A stretch of 64,000 bases of DNA. Origin: Acephala macrosclerotiorum (Eukaryota; Ascomycota; Leotiomycetes; Helotiales; Mollisiaceae). Both the position numbers and the translations under genes were made by a program. Below the pieces are notes generated by a model, which saw nothing but the letters and a program-made list of their open reading frames with translations, made no database searches and was not told the DNA's origin. Positions 11,153 through 22,497 of the stretch are shown piece after piece; the first letter of the stretch is position 1, and the number at the start of each line of letters is the position of its first letter. Location: NCBI GenBank assembly GCA_014904845.1, contig MU119273.1, positions 164,851 to 228,850 on the forward strand. The letters are read 5' to 3'.

Positions 11153-13062
11153 TCACAACTTCGCCCTGTCCTGATCCAACTCAGCCTTCGCCTCCTCCCT
11201 CAACACCCTCTTCAAAATCTTCCCACTAGCATTCTTCGGAATACTCTGCACAAACCTCACACCACCCGTCAACTCCTTATACTTCGCCAACCTCTCTCCA
11301 CAATACTTCTTAACCGTAGCCTCATCCAACGCCTCATTTCCCTTTACCGCTCTCTTCACACAATACGCTCTCGGATGCTCATCATCTCCTTTTCCTGATA
11401 ACTTGACACCGATGACCGCCGCGTCCACAATGTGCGGATGAGATAATAGCACAGCCTCCAGCTCTGGAGGAGCAACTTGGAAGGCGCGAACTTTGATAAG
11501 TTCCTTCTTTCGGTCGACGACGTACCATTTCTTGGATTTGGAGTCTCGGTATACGATATCTCCGGTTTTGAAGAACCCTTCTGAGTCGAAGGACTCGGCG
11601 TTCGCTTTGGGGTTTTCGAAGTAGCCTTTGACAACGACGGGGCCGCGGACGCAGAGCTCACCTCGGACATCATAGCCAGTGATGTCTTTGTCGTTGTCGT
11701 CTATAATCCTAGATGTTGGTCAGTGATTTAGAGACTTCGAGGACTAGGGAGAACACACTTGGCGTCAAGGTTGGGAAGCATGTGACCAACACTGCCTGTA
11801 TCATCATCCTCTGGATAATGGAACATCGAAGCAATGCAGGACATTTCGGTCATTCCCCACACCTGATTGCAGAATGCCCCTGGTGGTAGCAACCGTCTTA
11901 GTCGCATCTGGGATTCCTTTCCTAGCGGTGCTGCGCCGACGGAAACATGTCGGACTGTTTCTAAGGAATACTTGGGTGTGATGTCGGACATGATGATCGC
12001 AACTACGATGGGAGGAACAATGGGAACTTCGCTGATCTTGAACTTCTCGATTGTGGAGAGGAAATGCTCTAGTTCGAAGCGACGACAGACTACAGAGACC
12101 TGACCTGATCGCAGTGGCGTCGTATGGGCAACTGGACAGACTGTAAGCACAAATCTGAATACTCGTAAGGTTGGTCTCACCTGGCACGCAAGCTACGTGG
12201 AACATGGGAAGAGGTAGAATACGTCGTTGCTGGGAGATTTCAGTTACAGACCTAGAATCTTGGTCGAATAAGGGACGTACTTCCCAACCTTTCGGCTTAT
12301 ACTCATACACAAGTGTATGCTGAGAAATGAGGTTGTGATGAGAGATCATAGCAGCTTTAGGTAGCCCAGTGGTTCCACTGCTGAAAAGCCTCGCTGCAGT
12401 CGTTTCCTTACAAGTCTTCTCATCGTCGAACCTTATCCAGTCTTCTTCTCCATAATTGAGCAAGTCTCTCCAGGATTTGAATCCTTCTGGTAGAGTTTGT
12501 CCCAAGACATCGAAGATCCAGATCTTAGATTCGGGAATAGAACATTCTTTTGCTGCAGCCAGTACAGGCTTGAGTAGCTCAGGCTCTGTGATCAAGAAGT
12601 TGGTCTTAGTCGTCTTGATGTGATGAATGAGCTCGAATTGAGTGTACGATGGGTTCGTTCCAGCAAAGATTCCTCCTGCTGCTATTATTCCTAAGAATAA
12701 AATTGGATAGTGTATCTAGGAGTATGGTCAAGAAGCAATCACAATTTTAGCGGCAAACCTACATCGTTGAAGGAGCTCAAGCAAACACAATCCCCCTTCT
12801 TCAGCCCTGCTGCGCGCAAGCCAGCTGCCAATTTCCGTATCAAGACACGTGCTTGATTCGCTGATATTGAATTTGATGGGTTCTTGGCGTCGATATAGAT
12901 CTGGAATATTTCTCAGTTGTTGTCCTTCATTTCAATGAAAACGGCCTGAAAAATATGAATGGCGCATACTGGCTCATCTAGATCATATTTGATATCATCG
13001 AATGTCCAGGATAACAAATCCTTTGTAGGGATTGGGTGCTGTCTTTCAGCAGGAAAGTACAT
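11153..13062 (-). CDS. Peroxisomal 4-coumarate-CoA-ligase-like acyl-CoA synthetase
   Basis: Adenylate-forming enzyme that activates an aromatic or fatty carboxylic acid to its CoA thioester. Exons (minus): 12970-13062, 12763-12900, 12281-12715, 12181-12229, 11759-12131, 11153-11708, all in phase, predicted 547 residues, the usual length for this family. The P-loop-like AMP motif FSSGTTGLPK is at about residues 188-197. QVWGMTEMS, YFKTGD-type (EGFFKTGD), VDRKKELIK and the terminal NASGKILKRVLRE with the catalytic Lys follow. The last three residues are AKL, a type-1 peroxisomal targeting signal. Intron 12230-12280 is 51 bp and open in frame, so a reading without it would insert 17 residues (VRPLF...EISQ) between GWE and QRRILPLPMFH; the conserved spacing favours splicing. 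The substrate cannot be read from sequence. Confidence 0.9.
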
Positions 13063-13746
13063 CGTGATCGTCTAAAGAGAACTCTACAGCAAGATTCTAT
13101 GCTAGACTTTGAATAACAGAAAGTCTATAAGTCTGAAAAAAATGAAGTCTAACGGGACTGAGAAAGCTCCCAAGAAATGCAGAAGTGTTTGCGGCAGTGT
13201 TGGCTTGAAACTATATCAACTTCGGCAATAAGTGTGGGGGCTAGTTCCCAAGCAAGTGTCAAGCTTCACTTACTAGTAAGCGAAAATACCCTCGGATATA
13301 TTTGTTCGAGCCGATCTCTTTCTCATTGGTCGAACATGCGACTGGAACGGCTATTGTTGCGTGGACAGCCCTGAGAGTGATAAACTGGAGCTGATCATAA
13401 ACCCAGTGGATGCAAGCTGACTGCTAGGGTTCTCGAATGTAACTACTTATCATAGGCTGTTGAATGCGACAACTCAAAGATGAAGCCAAGGCAGCCTTCC
13501 GTATTTGCTTGCAGATGTCGCTGGTGTATTGGACGATGAGGTTTCTGATTCGAGAAAACCTTCCAAAATACCACTCGATTCGGAAGGCTATGGCCGCGCG
13601 AACTTTAGCCTCCCTACAAACCAACATCTGCTAGGATTCTTCCTCGAGTCAAAACCAAAAAAGCTTCTCCAACGTATCGTTTGCCGCATATAGCTTTTGC
13701 AATACGCGTATTCAATAAAACCTGTTCTTACGACGGATCACGATCA
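13063..13746. other. Intergenic spacer
   Basis: About 680 bases containing the acyl-CoA synthetase promoter and the F-box gene 3' flank. No ORF with coding character and no RNA gene was recognised. Confidence 0.4.
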
Positions 13747-15464
13747 TTATGCTGGCGCCCTTCGGTCTTCATCGAAATGCAAGATGACCACTTCTTGTTC
13801 TGAGTTCTCACCAATGAGCCATCTCTCGTCTCCACAAATTTTCCCCTTCGCCATTAGCTGGACCCATAGATCACCTCGGAGCGATATTTCGTAGCCCGGT
13901 CCGGACATTCGTACCCGCTGTTTAATGTTGATGGAAATGGTCTCGAGCATGAAGCAACGTCTTGCGCTGAAGACAACACCAGCTTCAGCATCTACTGCTT
14001 CGCTGATGGTTAAGCATGGAAACTCCTACATCTATTATTAGCTGTTGCACTTTCCACTGAAACCGGAATGCCACCCTTACCTCGTGCCGCCAGCATGGGG
14101 CAATATATGGTCGTCGAATATCCGAAACTCGTTCGCAGAATGAAAGGTTCACATCTCCATCCGCCCCACACTCATCTTGCCAGCAAGGTCCAGCAGAGAA
14201 AGGGATGCCAATCGCCTTGACTATATGAAGTCTGGGAAGTGTGTGACTAGCTTGTTGACCAACGAGCCATCTGTGATCTTCCTCAAGAACATACACATGG
14301 TTCTCGTCCAGCTCAAGACCACGCAAGACAGGCGTCGAACGTTGTCTGATGTTGTAGAAATCCAAATCAGCGAAAGAGAATCGTCGAAGCACATGAGGGC
14401 CTCTTCCCTCGGGTTTTCCCTTCCCGGTCGGATCTTCACTTGGCCGGTATTCGGATCCTGAAGAAATATCCCAGACAGTCAAAGCCTCAATAGGTTCATC
14501 CTCACCCCAAGCGCTGCGATTTGGCTGCCATAGGTAGATCGCATAGTGTGTTTTGTTGTGAGTGCTGAAGAATCTGTCTCTGGAATTCAATGGAAATCCC
14601 AGAAAATGAATCTTCCACTCATTTCTGCAAGTGTCAGTATTGCTTACTGCCGGGTCTGAGATCATACCTGAATACAGTCCACCACTGCCCGTTCGAATCT
14701 TGACTTATGTCGTAAGCCGTAGCAAAATGCCTGTAAACCATCTCGTTCTCATTCAATTGATGGTAGGCATCTTGCTCACACCATTCAACAACAAACACCG
14801 TTTTACACAACCTTATTCTTCTGACAATCTTCCCCTCACTCTCAAACCCAACTTCACTAAAAGTCCCCGCCTCAAGATCGTACATGACATATCTTTTCCT
14901 CTCAGCTGAAGGAAATATAAGAATACCGTCCTCATAAGCCCATAATGGATCTTGATAATGAAATGGCGCAGTTTTCTCCTCGAATTGAAGATGTCGCTGC
15001 CAGGGGGCGACTGGATATGAACGTGCCCATGCAGGGACGACAAATGATCGACCTAGAGCAAGCTTTGAGATGCTCCGAGGTTTGCCGGCTTTCAGGTAAT
15101 GATATCGACCTGCAACTTTGGCAAAGATTTGTGCCCAATCTAAGTCTGGTTTTATGTGACGAAGTTCACGTGTTCGAGAGAAGTGTTGCAGGAGGACGTG
15201 GCGATTGAGGTCATCTTCTGTGAAGGCATCATAGAATGGTTTGTTCACAGAACGACATAGAATGATGTCTTTTGGCGAGAGGTAAGCTATTATGAGAAGG
15301 AAGACGTCATTTGGGAAGGCCGTGATGTCCATGATTGAGAGATGGGAGCTTTGATGAGCATCGAAATCCGAGACGGAAAGGTTTGAGGTGAAGCTCGCTT
15401 GTGCTGATTGGATGATCGAGGCCCACTCTCGATGGTATTCACAATTATATGGTGGGTTTCTCAT
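13747..15464 (-). CDS. F-box domain protein
   Basis: Probable substrate receptor of an SCF ubiquitin ligase. Exons are 14668-15464, 14081-14624 and 13747-14025; introns are 43 bp (14625-14667) and 55 bp (14026-14080), and both restore the frame, giving 539 residues. The F-box is ITAFPNDVFLLIIAYLSPKDIILCRSVNKPFYDAF, starting near residue 47 of the long form. An alternative ATG at 15332 lies two residues before the F-box and has a better context (A at -3, G at +4), so the true protein may be 495 residues. The rest has repeated Trp/Tyr-containing beta-type segments (AIYLWQPNRSAWGED, HVYVLEEDHRWLVGQ) like the propeller-like C-terminal part of other fungal F-box proteins. The substrate is unknown. 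Confidence 0.75.
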
Positions 15465-16064
15465 ATCATGGTTTAATGTGCTTCGCTATTCCAATCTTGC
15501 ATTTGTATGAATAGGAACTATTTATGTAGAATTGAAGCACGGTCTCCTGTCCTTCTGACGCAGGCAGTGTGTTCCTTTCAGATATTGGCACGTGATGCAT
15601 GACTACCCCTGAAAAGCTAGCTTCTAAGTGCTTTTAGTTGTGAAGGAATATTTTTAATGCTATGGCTCGTTCATAGCACCTACATGCAAGCAACGGGGTC
15701 TACATTGGTAGAGCTACCCCGGATTTTTGAACCTTGGTACTTGCTGGCTTCGCTTTGCACATTAAGGGATGCTTTGGCAAAGTCTCTTCTATTTAAAAAA
15801 TCTACAAACCGAAAGCAAAGCACCAATTCAATTAACCCATAGTGATAGCCTCAAGGCTGGACCTTCCTGATAAGTGCATTGACTGAGCTCCCTTGACTCT
15901 TGCCACCCCACCCTTGCGCCCGACGTCGCTAAACTACCCCACCCTTTGTCGGATCCAGCTCGGTTTAAGCTGTCTCTAAGCTATGTAATCTTGTCCCTCT
16001 GACCGTTTTTCCAAAACATGAGGAGGAATTCCGTTTGTACCACGACCTGTTCTCTCTCGCATCC
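15465..16064. other. Divergent promoter region
   Basis: About 600 bases between the divergently transcribed F-box and MMSDH genes. No other coding sequence, RNA gene or repeat was recognised. Confidence 0.4.
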
Positions 16065-17962
16065 ATGGAAATGCGTCGCGCCCTCACACGAAGCATATCT
16101 GCTGCTACAGTGCGGACACCACGATCAACACCAACTTTCAGAATGTCGAATTCGAATTCAACGGCAGTTCGCAGACTGCATGCCACAGCTCAGCACCTCA
16201 AGCCTGCCACTGCGCTGGCATTTGATGCGAAGAACTACCCAACTACTCACGAAAAAATACAAGATGTCCAAGATACGCCGTATTTCATTGACAACAAGGT
16301 GAGTGTCAGATTCTCGGGGATCCTTCTTTCTCTGGAGTTATTGCCCCATATGCACTCCTACACATACAAAAGCAGCATACTAACTCCAACAATTAGTTTG
16401 TGAAATCCGACGCCACCCAATTCATCGAGCTGCACGATCCTGCAACGAATAATCTGGTTACGAGAGTACCGCAGAGCACAGATGCCGAATTAAAGGCGGT
16501 CGTGGAGAGCGCGCGGAAGGCATTCCCAGCATGGAAAGCTACGTCGGTTATGGCGAGACAGCAGATCATGTTTAAGTTTACACAATTGGTGAGGGACAAT
16601 TGGGACCGATTGGCTGCCAGTATTACCCTGGAGCAGGGCAAAACGTTTGCTGGTAGGTTCAGGCAGAGCTATGTTGATCATGGGTTGTGCTGACATACGT
16701 CAAGATGCCAAAGGAGATGTCCTTCGTGGATTACAAGTGGCAGAAGGTTCTTGCAACATCCCTCAGCAGATGATGGGCGAGGTATTGGAGGTGGCCAAGG
16801 ATATGGAGACTCGCAGCTACAGAGAGCCATTGGGTGTTGTAGCTGCCATCTGCCCGTTCAGTAAGTCATTCCAGTTTGGTATGGGGACTAGTCTAATATG
16901 ATATCAGACTTCCCGGCTATGATTCCTCTCTGGTCCATCCCAATTGCAACCGCAACTGGCAACTGTCTCATCCTAAAGCCCTCGGAGCGTGATCCTGGAG
17001 CAGCAATGATCCTCGCTGAGATTGCTGAGAAAGCAGGCTTTCCCCCGGGAGTCTTGAACATCGTTCACGGAGCTGCTAAAACGGTCGACTTTATCATCGA
17101 TGAGCCAGTCATCAAAGCCATCAGCTTCGTCGGCAGCAACCGAGCTGGAGAATACATCTTTGCCCGCGGCTCAGCACAAGGAAAGCGAGTACAGGCCAAT
17201 CTTGGAGCCAAGAACCATGCTGCTGTCCTTCCAGATGCCAACAAGCAACATGCTCTCAACTCCATTGTTGGTGCTGCTTTTGGCGCTGCTGGCCAGCGAT
17301 GCATGGCTCTTAGCACTTTGGTTATGGTTGGCGAGACCAAGGAATGGCTCAATGAGCTTGCAGAATCCGCAAAATTACTCAAGGTCAATGGTGGATTCGA
17401 AGAAGGTGCCGATTTGGGACCAGTCATCTCCCCTCAAAGCAAGGAAAGAATCGAGCACCTTATAGCCAGTGCCGAGGAGGAAGGAGCCACTATCCTCCTG
17501 GATGGCCGTGGATACAAGCCAGAGAAATACCCCAACGGAAACTGGGTCGGACCAACCATCATCGCAAACGTCAAGCCACACATGAAATGCTACACCGAAG
17601 AAATTTTCGGTCCTGTCCTCGTTTGTCTCAATGTCGACTCCCTCGACGAAGCGGTTGATCTTATCAACGCTAACGAGTATGGAAATGGAGTTGCGATCTT
17701 TACCAAATCTGGAGCAACAGCTGCCGCATTCCAGAAGAACATCGAGGCCGGCCAAGTTGGAATCAATGTACCAATACCAGTCCCTCTACCAGTCTTTTCG
17801 TTTACTGGAAACAAGAAGAGCGTTGCAGGTGGTGGGGCGAATACCTTTTATGGCAAACCGGGATTGCACTTCTACACTCAATTGAAGACTGTTACTAGCT
17901 TGTGGAAGAGCGAGGATGCGATTTCGAAGGCGGCGGATGTGGCGATGCCGACGCAGTCGTAG
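16065..17962 (+). CDS. Methylmalonate-semialdehyde dehydrogenase, mitochondrial
   Basis: CoA-acylating aldehyde dehydrogenase (ALDH6 family) that converts methylmalonate or malonate semialdehyde to propionyl- or acetyl-CoA in valine and pyrimidine breakdown. Exons are 16065-16298, 16397-16652, 16705-16860 and 16908-17962, all in phase, 566 residues. The N-terminus ([17 protein letters not shown]) is Arg/Ser-rich without acids after residue 2, as expected for a mitochondrial presequence. The body has the ALDH6 signature [18 protein letters not shown], split by intron 3, the NAD-binding [12 protein letters not shown], and the catalytic Cys at about 347 in [12 protein letters not shown]. The C-terminal [18 protein letters not shown] is typical. 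The start is the first ATG; the frame is open upstream to a TTG only. Confidence 0.94.
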
Positions 17963-18700
17963 TTGTGGTTTCAGCCAGGCAAGGAAGACAGTTGTACATA
18001 CGCGATACACGAACCTATGCATTGGTTTCGGACCATCTCGTGAAGCTGGATTGTGATATGGTAGTGGGGTAAGTATGCCACATTGTCTAATCTTACTAAT
18101 GTCCCCATTTCCCGCACCGCAAAAATCACAATTTCCTTATTCTCTAACCCACTATTACTCTTAGCAAGTCAAGAAGTCAATTGTCAAATCGAGGATAGAC
18201 ATTGCTTTACCGCTTTACCTTGCAAATCATAGAAAACTAGGTTCCCGACATTCTAATCAGATATATAAGTCCCTCCCCTCGCCAAGTTCTAGTACTTTAA
18301 CAAATATGATAATCAATCATTTCCTTTGTATGATCGTCCTCGTGAGGCACCACTAGCTCACAGACTCAACTACGCCTACCTTGATTCTGCGATGCCATAC
18401 TATCTCTCCGCCCCCTGCTGGGTGACCGCCGCGGCGGAAGATAGAGACGGGACAAGACGAAGATTCATAGACTCTTGGTCTAGACGGATGGAAGTGACAG
18501 GAGCGGAGTGGAAGAGGGCAGGCTCGGGAAAAAGCATCAGTGCAGCACAGACAATGAAGAGTGGAGAGCAGGATTACTACGCCCTATGTTCTCCATCGTC
18601 CGGCCCACCCTTGGCTTTATATCTCACCCGATCGACGCCCGCTCGCCGTTGCCGGCACAATCTCCGTTCCTCGTCGCCTCCGCGCTGCGCTGACCTTCGA
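17963..18700. other. Gene-free region
   Basis: About 740 bases after the MMSDH gene. Open frames here lack domain signs. Nothing was recognised. Confidence 0.4.
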
Positions 18701-18972
18701 TGCTAGTGGAGGCCGCCAGAGCGGAAACCGGGCATGAAGTTTGGTAGAGATCGCTTTAGGATAGGTATAAGTGCAACGTTATTGGTAACAAGCAGGTATT
18801 TATACAAAGGAAAGACAGAAAAGCATAGCAACATCATAGGGCTGAACCCTAGCACCACAAAAAGAAGTATAAAAGGGTACAGTGCGTTGCTTGAACTCCA
18901 ACGCAACCCGTGGAGGGACCAATCGAAGGACAAGAATTTCAATTGATTAGCTTCCACCGGTAGGGTTATGAG
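18701..18972 (+). mobile_element. Probable Ty1/copia-type LTR relic with primer-binding site
   Basis: A 262-bp segment (18701-18962) begins TGCTAGTGGAGG and ends CTTCCACCGGTA. The two ends are imperfect inverted repeats whose four mismatches are all transitions, as expected for an aged LTR. It contains a TATAAAAG box near 18868. Directly after it, GGGTTATGAG (18963-18972) matches the complement of the initiator-Met tRNA anticodon arm, which copia-like elements use as a half-tRNA primer site. No gag-pol was recognised downstream, so this is a truncated 5' end rather than a solo LTR. A second LTR was not found in the window. The assignment rests on short motifs. Confidence 0.4.
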
Positions 18973-20085
18973 TACGCGCTTGAGCTGCCGCCAGAGTCCT
19001 CAGGGAGCGGCACGAGCTGGACTTTCCTTTCCCGCATCCTCCTGTCACACCTTTGGATATCCGTGAGCACAAACATGTTGCTGTCAACATAGACACGAAT
19101 CGCACTTTAGTCATTCCCATTCTCTTTAACGATGCTTCCTTCGACGACTGGACTGGTCATGGCGTCGATTGCCTTAACACGATTTCCCGATGAATAATGA
19201 ATTTCTTCTCTGATGACATTGTTGATGAATGAAAGAAGAGTTTTGATAGCAAAGAAATTGCAACTGATATTCTGGATCTCTAATCCCATCTTATATAATC
19301 AAATCAACTTACCTCCTTTCTACGAAACGAGGAATGGGGGGTTGACAGCGACAACACTATTCGGCGACAAGACTATTAGATGGTAATTGATGAGTGAGCA
19401 CTGAGCAAGAGAGGACTTTCTCCCGACAGCACTTAATGACTCTTCAGTTGTCATGTAACTGCTGCCTTCGCCGTGTGGGTTGAGTGGCTGGCTGTGTGGT
19501 ATAGGAGGTATACTAGGTGGAAATGTTATATGCCTTTGGGGCTCCGCTACGGCTCCATACACCGGATGATTCACCGACACCTTTCTAGGGAAGATTGAGA
19601 AGATTGGGAAGAGCGCCGTAGGCTCGTAGCTTGATATTAAAGGAAAGAACGCAAAACAGAAAAGAAGCCAGACCAAAACATCCCGACGATCCTAACGAAG
19701 GAGTTTCTCTGCTACGCCTTCCGGTGTTGCTGTACCCCGTCTTCTTCAAGCCACTTTCATTCACCTTCCCTCCACTAGCATTCCTCGGTCCCGCATCCGC
19801 TGCTGCCTATCAACATATCTCGTGGTTGCTCCCAAGAGGTCTTAGGGGCCAAGTCACACTTCCGCAGACGTTCCAAGAGAAACAGAGTAAAACTAGGTGT
19901 TTGTGGGGCCGACCACAGCGAAGCTCAGGGTGAATCTTCCGAAAAGCTACCAGTCAAATATCGACACACTCAGAGCTACGCCTCGCCTTCGCGCGCTTAA
20001 ACTGCCACAGAAGATCGCGAAAAATTACCAGCTCTTACTCTTTGTTCTCAACAGAATTATTTCTGTGGCATTGAATTGACTTGCG
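18973..20085. other. Gene-poor region after the LTR relic
   Basis: About 1.1 kb. Conceptual translations show no retroelement gag or pol motif. Possibly old element interior or plain intergenic DNA. Confidence 0.3.
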
Positions 20086-20577
20086 ATGACCATCGACGCC
20101 CCTGAAGTGATCGAAAAGCTCCCTGGCAGCTTCTTGATCGTTTCATCTATCCAAAATGTAAGTTCGACAAGCTATTCGCCGTATAAAAGCACATCCTTGA
20201 CCTTTGTCGTTGATGGCTTGGAAGTCACTGTCAACAATCCAATCGTTGACGACGAAACCATTGATTCGTCCATTAAAAAGGCGGCTCAGGCCAACACAAC
20301 TGGTAAAGAGGGGCGGGCCGCAGCGGATCGGAAAAGGAGACCTCTAATCGATGTGATTTTGGACACTACTAAGCTTGAAGCATTGGTACGTTCATATGCG
20401 GTGCTTTGGCGCAGGCTAACAGGAAGTGATTGGTTGCATGTTTCCTATTGGAGTAGTAAATATTTATACACTTTTGAAATTTTGGTTTTCGAGGGTCGAC
20501 TTTCCGTTCACCTTCAACGGACATTAGCTGATGATAGATATAGGCTTGGAGCTCACTTGGCAGTATCAAAGGACTGA
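20086..20577 (+). CDS. Hypothetical protein, small
   Basis: Open frame of 163 codons from a normal ATG. The first ~100 residues look coding (MTIDAPEVIEKLPGSFLIV, then STSLTFVVDGLEVTVNNP, then a Lys/Arg-rich ADRKRRPLIDVILDTTKLEAL). A GTACGT right after LEAL (about 20385) followed by a GCTAACAG branch-like site suggests that an intron begins there and that the rest of the frame is not translated as shown. No family was recognised. It may be a spurious frame. Confidence 0.3.
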   Translation: MTIDAPEVIEKLPGSFLIVSSIQNVSSTSYSPYKSTSLTFVVDGLEVTVNNPIVDDETIDSSIKKAAQANTTGKEGRAAADRKRRPLIDVILDTTKLEALVRSYAVLWRRLTGSDWLHVSYWSSKYLYTFEILVFEGRLSVHLQRTLADDRYRLGAHLAVSKD

Positions 20578-22497
20578 GACTATAAAGTCTTCCATGGTTT
20601 CAGTCCTTCTTAACCCGCTGTCTTTTGTCGATTGCCTAAGGGAATACCTTATAAGAGACTAGTCACAATCGTCTACTCTAAAGGCAAGGAAAGGATGACC
20701 GGCTTGCGACTTTGACCCTCGATCGATTCACCACAGCATGCCTCTTCATACTTTAACCTTCAATTCTCTAAATAACTGGCTATTTATCACTTCAATAATA
20801 GCTTTCGAATCATTTTTATTCTTGACAATAGCTCGAATTTGTTGACAATAGTTCTTACAGCAAAGACCCCAAATAAAGGATGGGATGTGACAGGAAACCC
20901 ACTAGTAGTTATATAGTACGAGCCTTGAGGACGAGCGAGCGGGGCAGAACCGTGTAGAGCGGGCATGGAAAGGGTTCGACGCTTGAGTCTTGATCTTTAT
21001 CTGCCTCATTGTTATTAAAAAAAAAAAAAAAAAAAAAAGGGGTGTGGAGGTAGGAATATTTATAACCAGAATTACGGAATTCGAGGTCTTGATTCTTGGG
21101 CAAATATGTTGCACAAAATTCGCACTCTATGAATGTCCATCTGATTATTTGTTTTGCATCCTGCCAGTCAGTTTCGAAACTTCACTCCCTTGGATTTTAG
21201 TCGATTTCTTAAGCGCCTCCCCAACCTAGAGAGATTGAAGCAGTTCACTAGTATGTTCGATCGCGTTAACACTCAGCCAGTCTCGGTCATCTCAAGAGCA
21301 GCCTACAAGAGATCATCATCGCAGGTGTCGGAACGAGAAATATAGAGTGTAAATCTTGATTCTTTTCGAAGATCTCAAGTTGTGCATTCAAATATTGTAC
21401 GAAAAGGGTAGGGCTCGCGTTGGAACGGGACCAAAGGACGAAGAAGTCTCGTACATTGTCAATTTGTTCGCCAACGGTTGGGTTGATAGTAGAAGGAAGA
21501 GGGAGGAAGGAAGTAGGACTATTTATAGAAGTCTAACGACTCGACGCTGTACACGCACAAGTCACATGATATTAGAGCTTAGCTGCGGTGCGGATCATTA
21601 GTGTGAGGGCTATGCATAGTTGCTTGTACTTTAGTGGGAGCAAGGGATGAAACTGAGTGGGGAGACCGTTGCTGCTATTTGCCAAAGTACGCCAAAACGA
21701 ATGGTCTGCGAGGTCCGGTAGGAATCGGGCGGCAGGGTCCCGCAAGAAGTCTTTCAAGAGACCGAAATTATGCAGGTAATCTATCTACTTGGCTTCTGTA
21801 TATTTTGACTCGCCATGGTTTTCGAAGGAGACTTGCCGAAACAATACGGCTGTGGGGATATTGACCATCTCTTGCTCTACTAAGTTGGCCATGTCACTTG
21901 CTCCATCCGTCTGGCTCATCGAAGCTGAGGAGTTCTTAAAAAGATCTCGGTAATACGTGGTGAGTTCCAGGACGTTGAACTTTGGTGCTGGACCAGTCTC
22001 CTTCGAAAACCATGCCGAGTCAAAATATGACAATCAATGTTCTGTCAGGATTATATCTCCCCTCTCCGCTTGATGCTTAACCACGACACCAGTGTCAATC
22101 AAGTTGCCTGGCACCCCAATGGCGCAGCCGTCTTCTCTGGGAGCAACGAAGCCGATTGCTAAGAAGCTAGCTAGAGTTCTTGGCTCTGTGGATTCTGATT
22201 AGATCGAGAAGTTGATGAAACTATGTGGCATGACAACGTATGGTAGATTGACAGCAGAATAGTATCGGCAATAACAATATTTCATTGACAGCAACACTCG
22301 AATTGCATGCTTGAGACGAAAGGAAAATACTTGGTAAACGTATTCATTACTTGCTTATTATTATTATTACAGCGCTATGCTCCGCCAGGGTATCATCTCT
22401 TTCTTATTTTAAGTTGTGCGCCAGTGCCGTGCCATGCTATCTTATCGTTATTCATCCAAACATTATCCAACTCCGCCGTCCTTCAAGCCATCCCATC
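20578..22497. other. Gene-poor region with an A20 tract and a WD40-like shard
   Basis: About 1.9 kb. A run of about 20 A lies near 21018-21037. At 22073-22162 a short open frame reads VNQVAWHPNGAAVFSGSN, which resembles one WD40 repeat, then stops. Nothing around it extends the similarity. No RNA gene was seen. Confidence 0.3.

Noticed and set aside
11153..18000. Secondary-metabolite gene cluster around the acyl-CoA synthetase
   Set aside because: No polyketide synthase, NRPS, P450 or pathway regulator lies nearby; neighbours are an F-box gene and a housekeeping dehydrogenase.
21018..21037. A20 tract as a retroposon poly(A) tail
   Set aside because: No upstream element and no target-site duplication could be seen; simple homopolymer slippage is enough.
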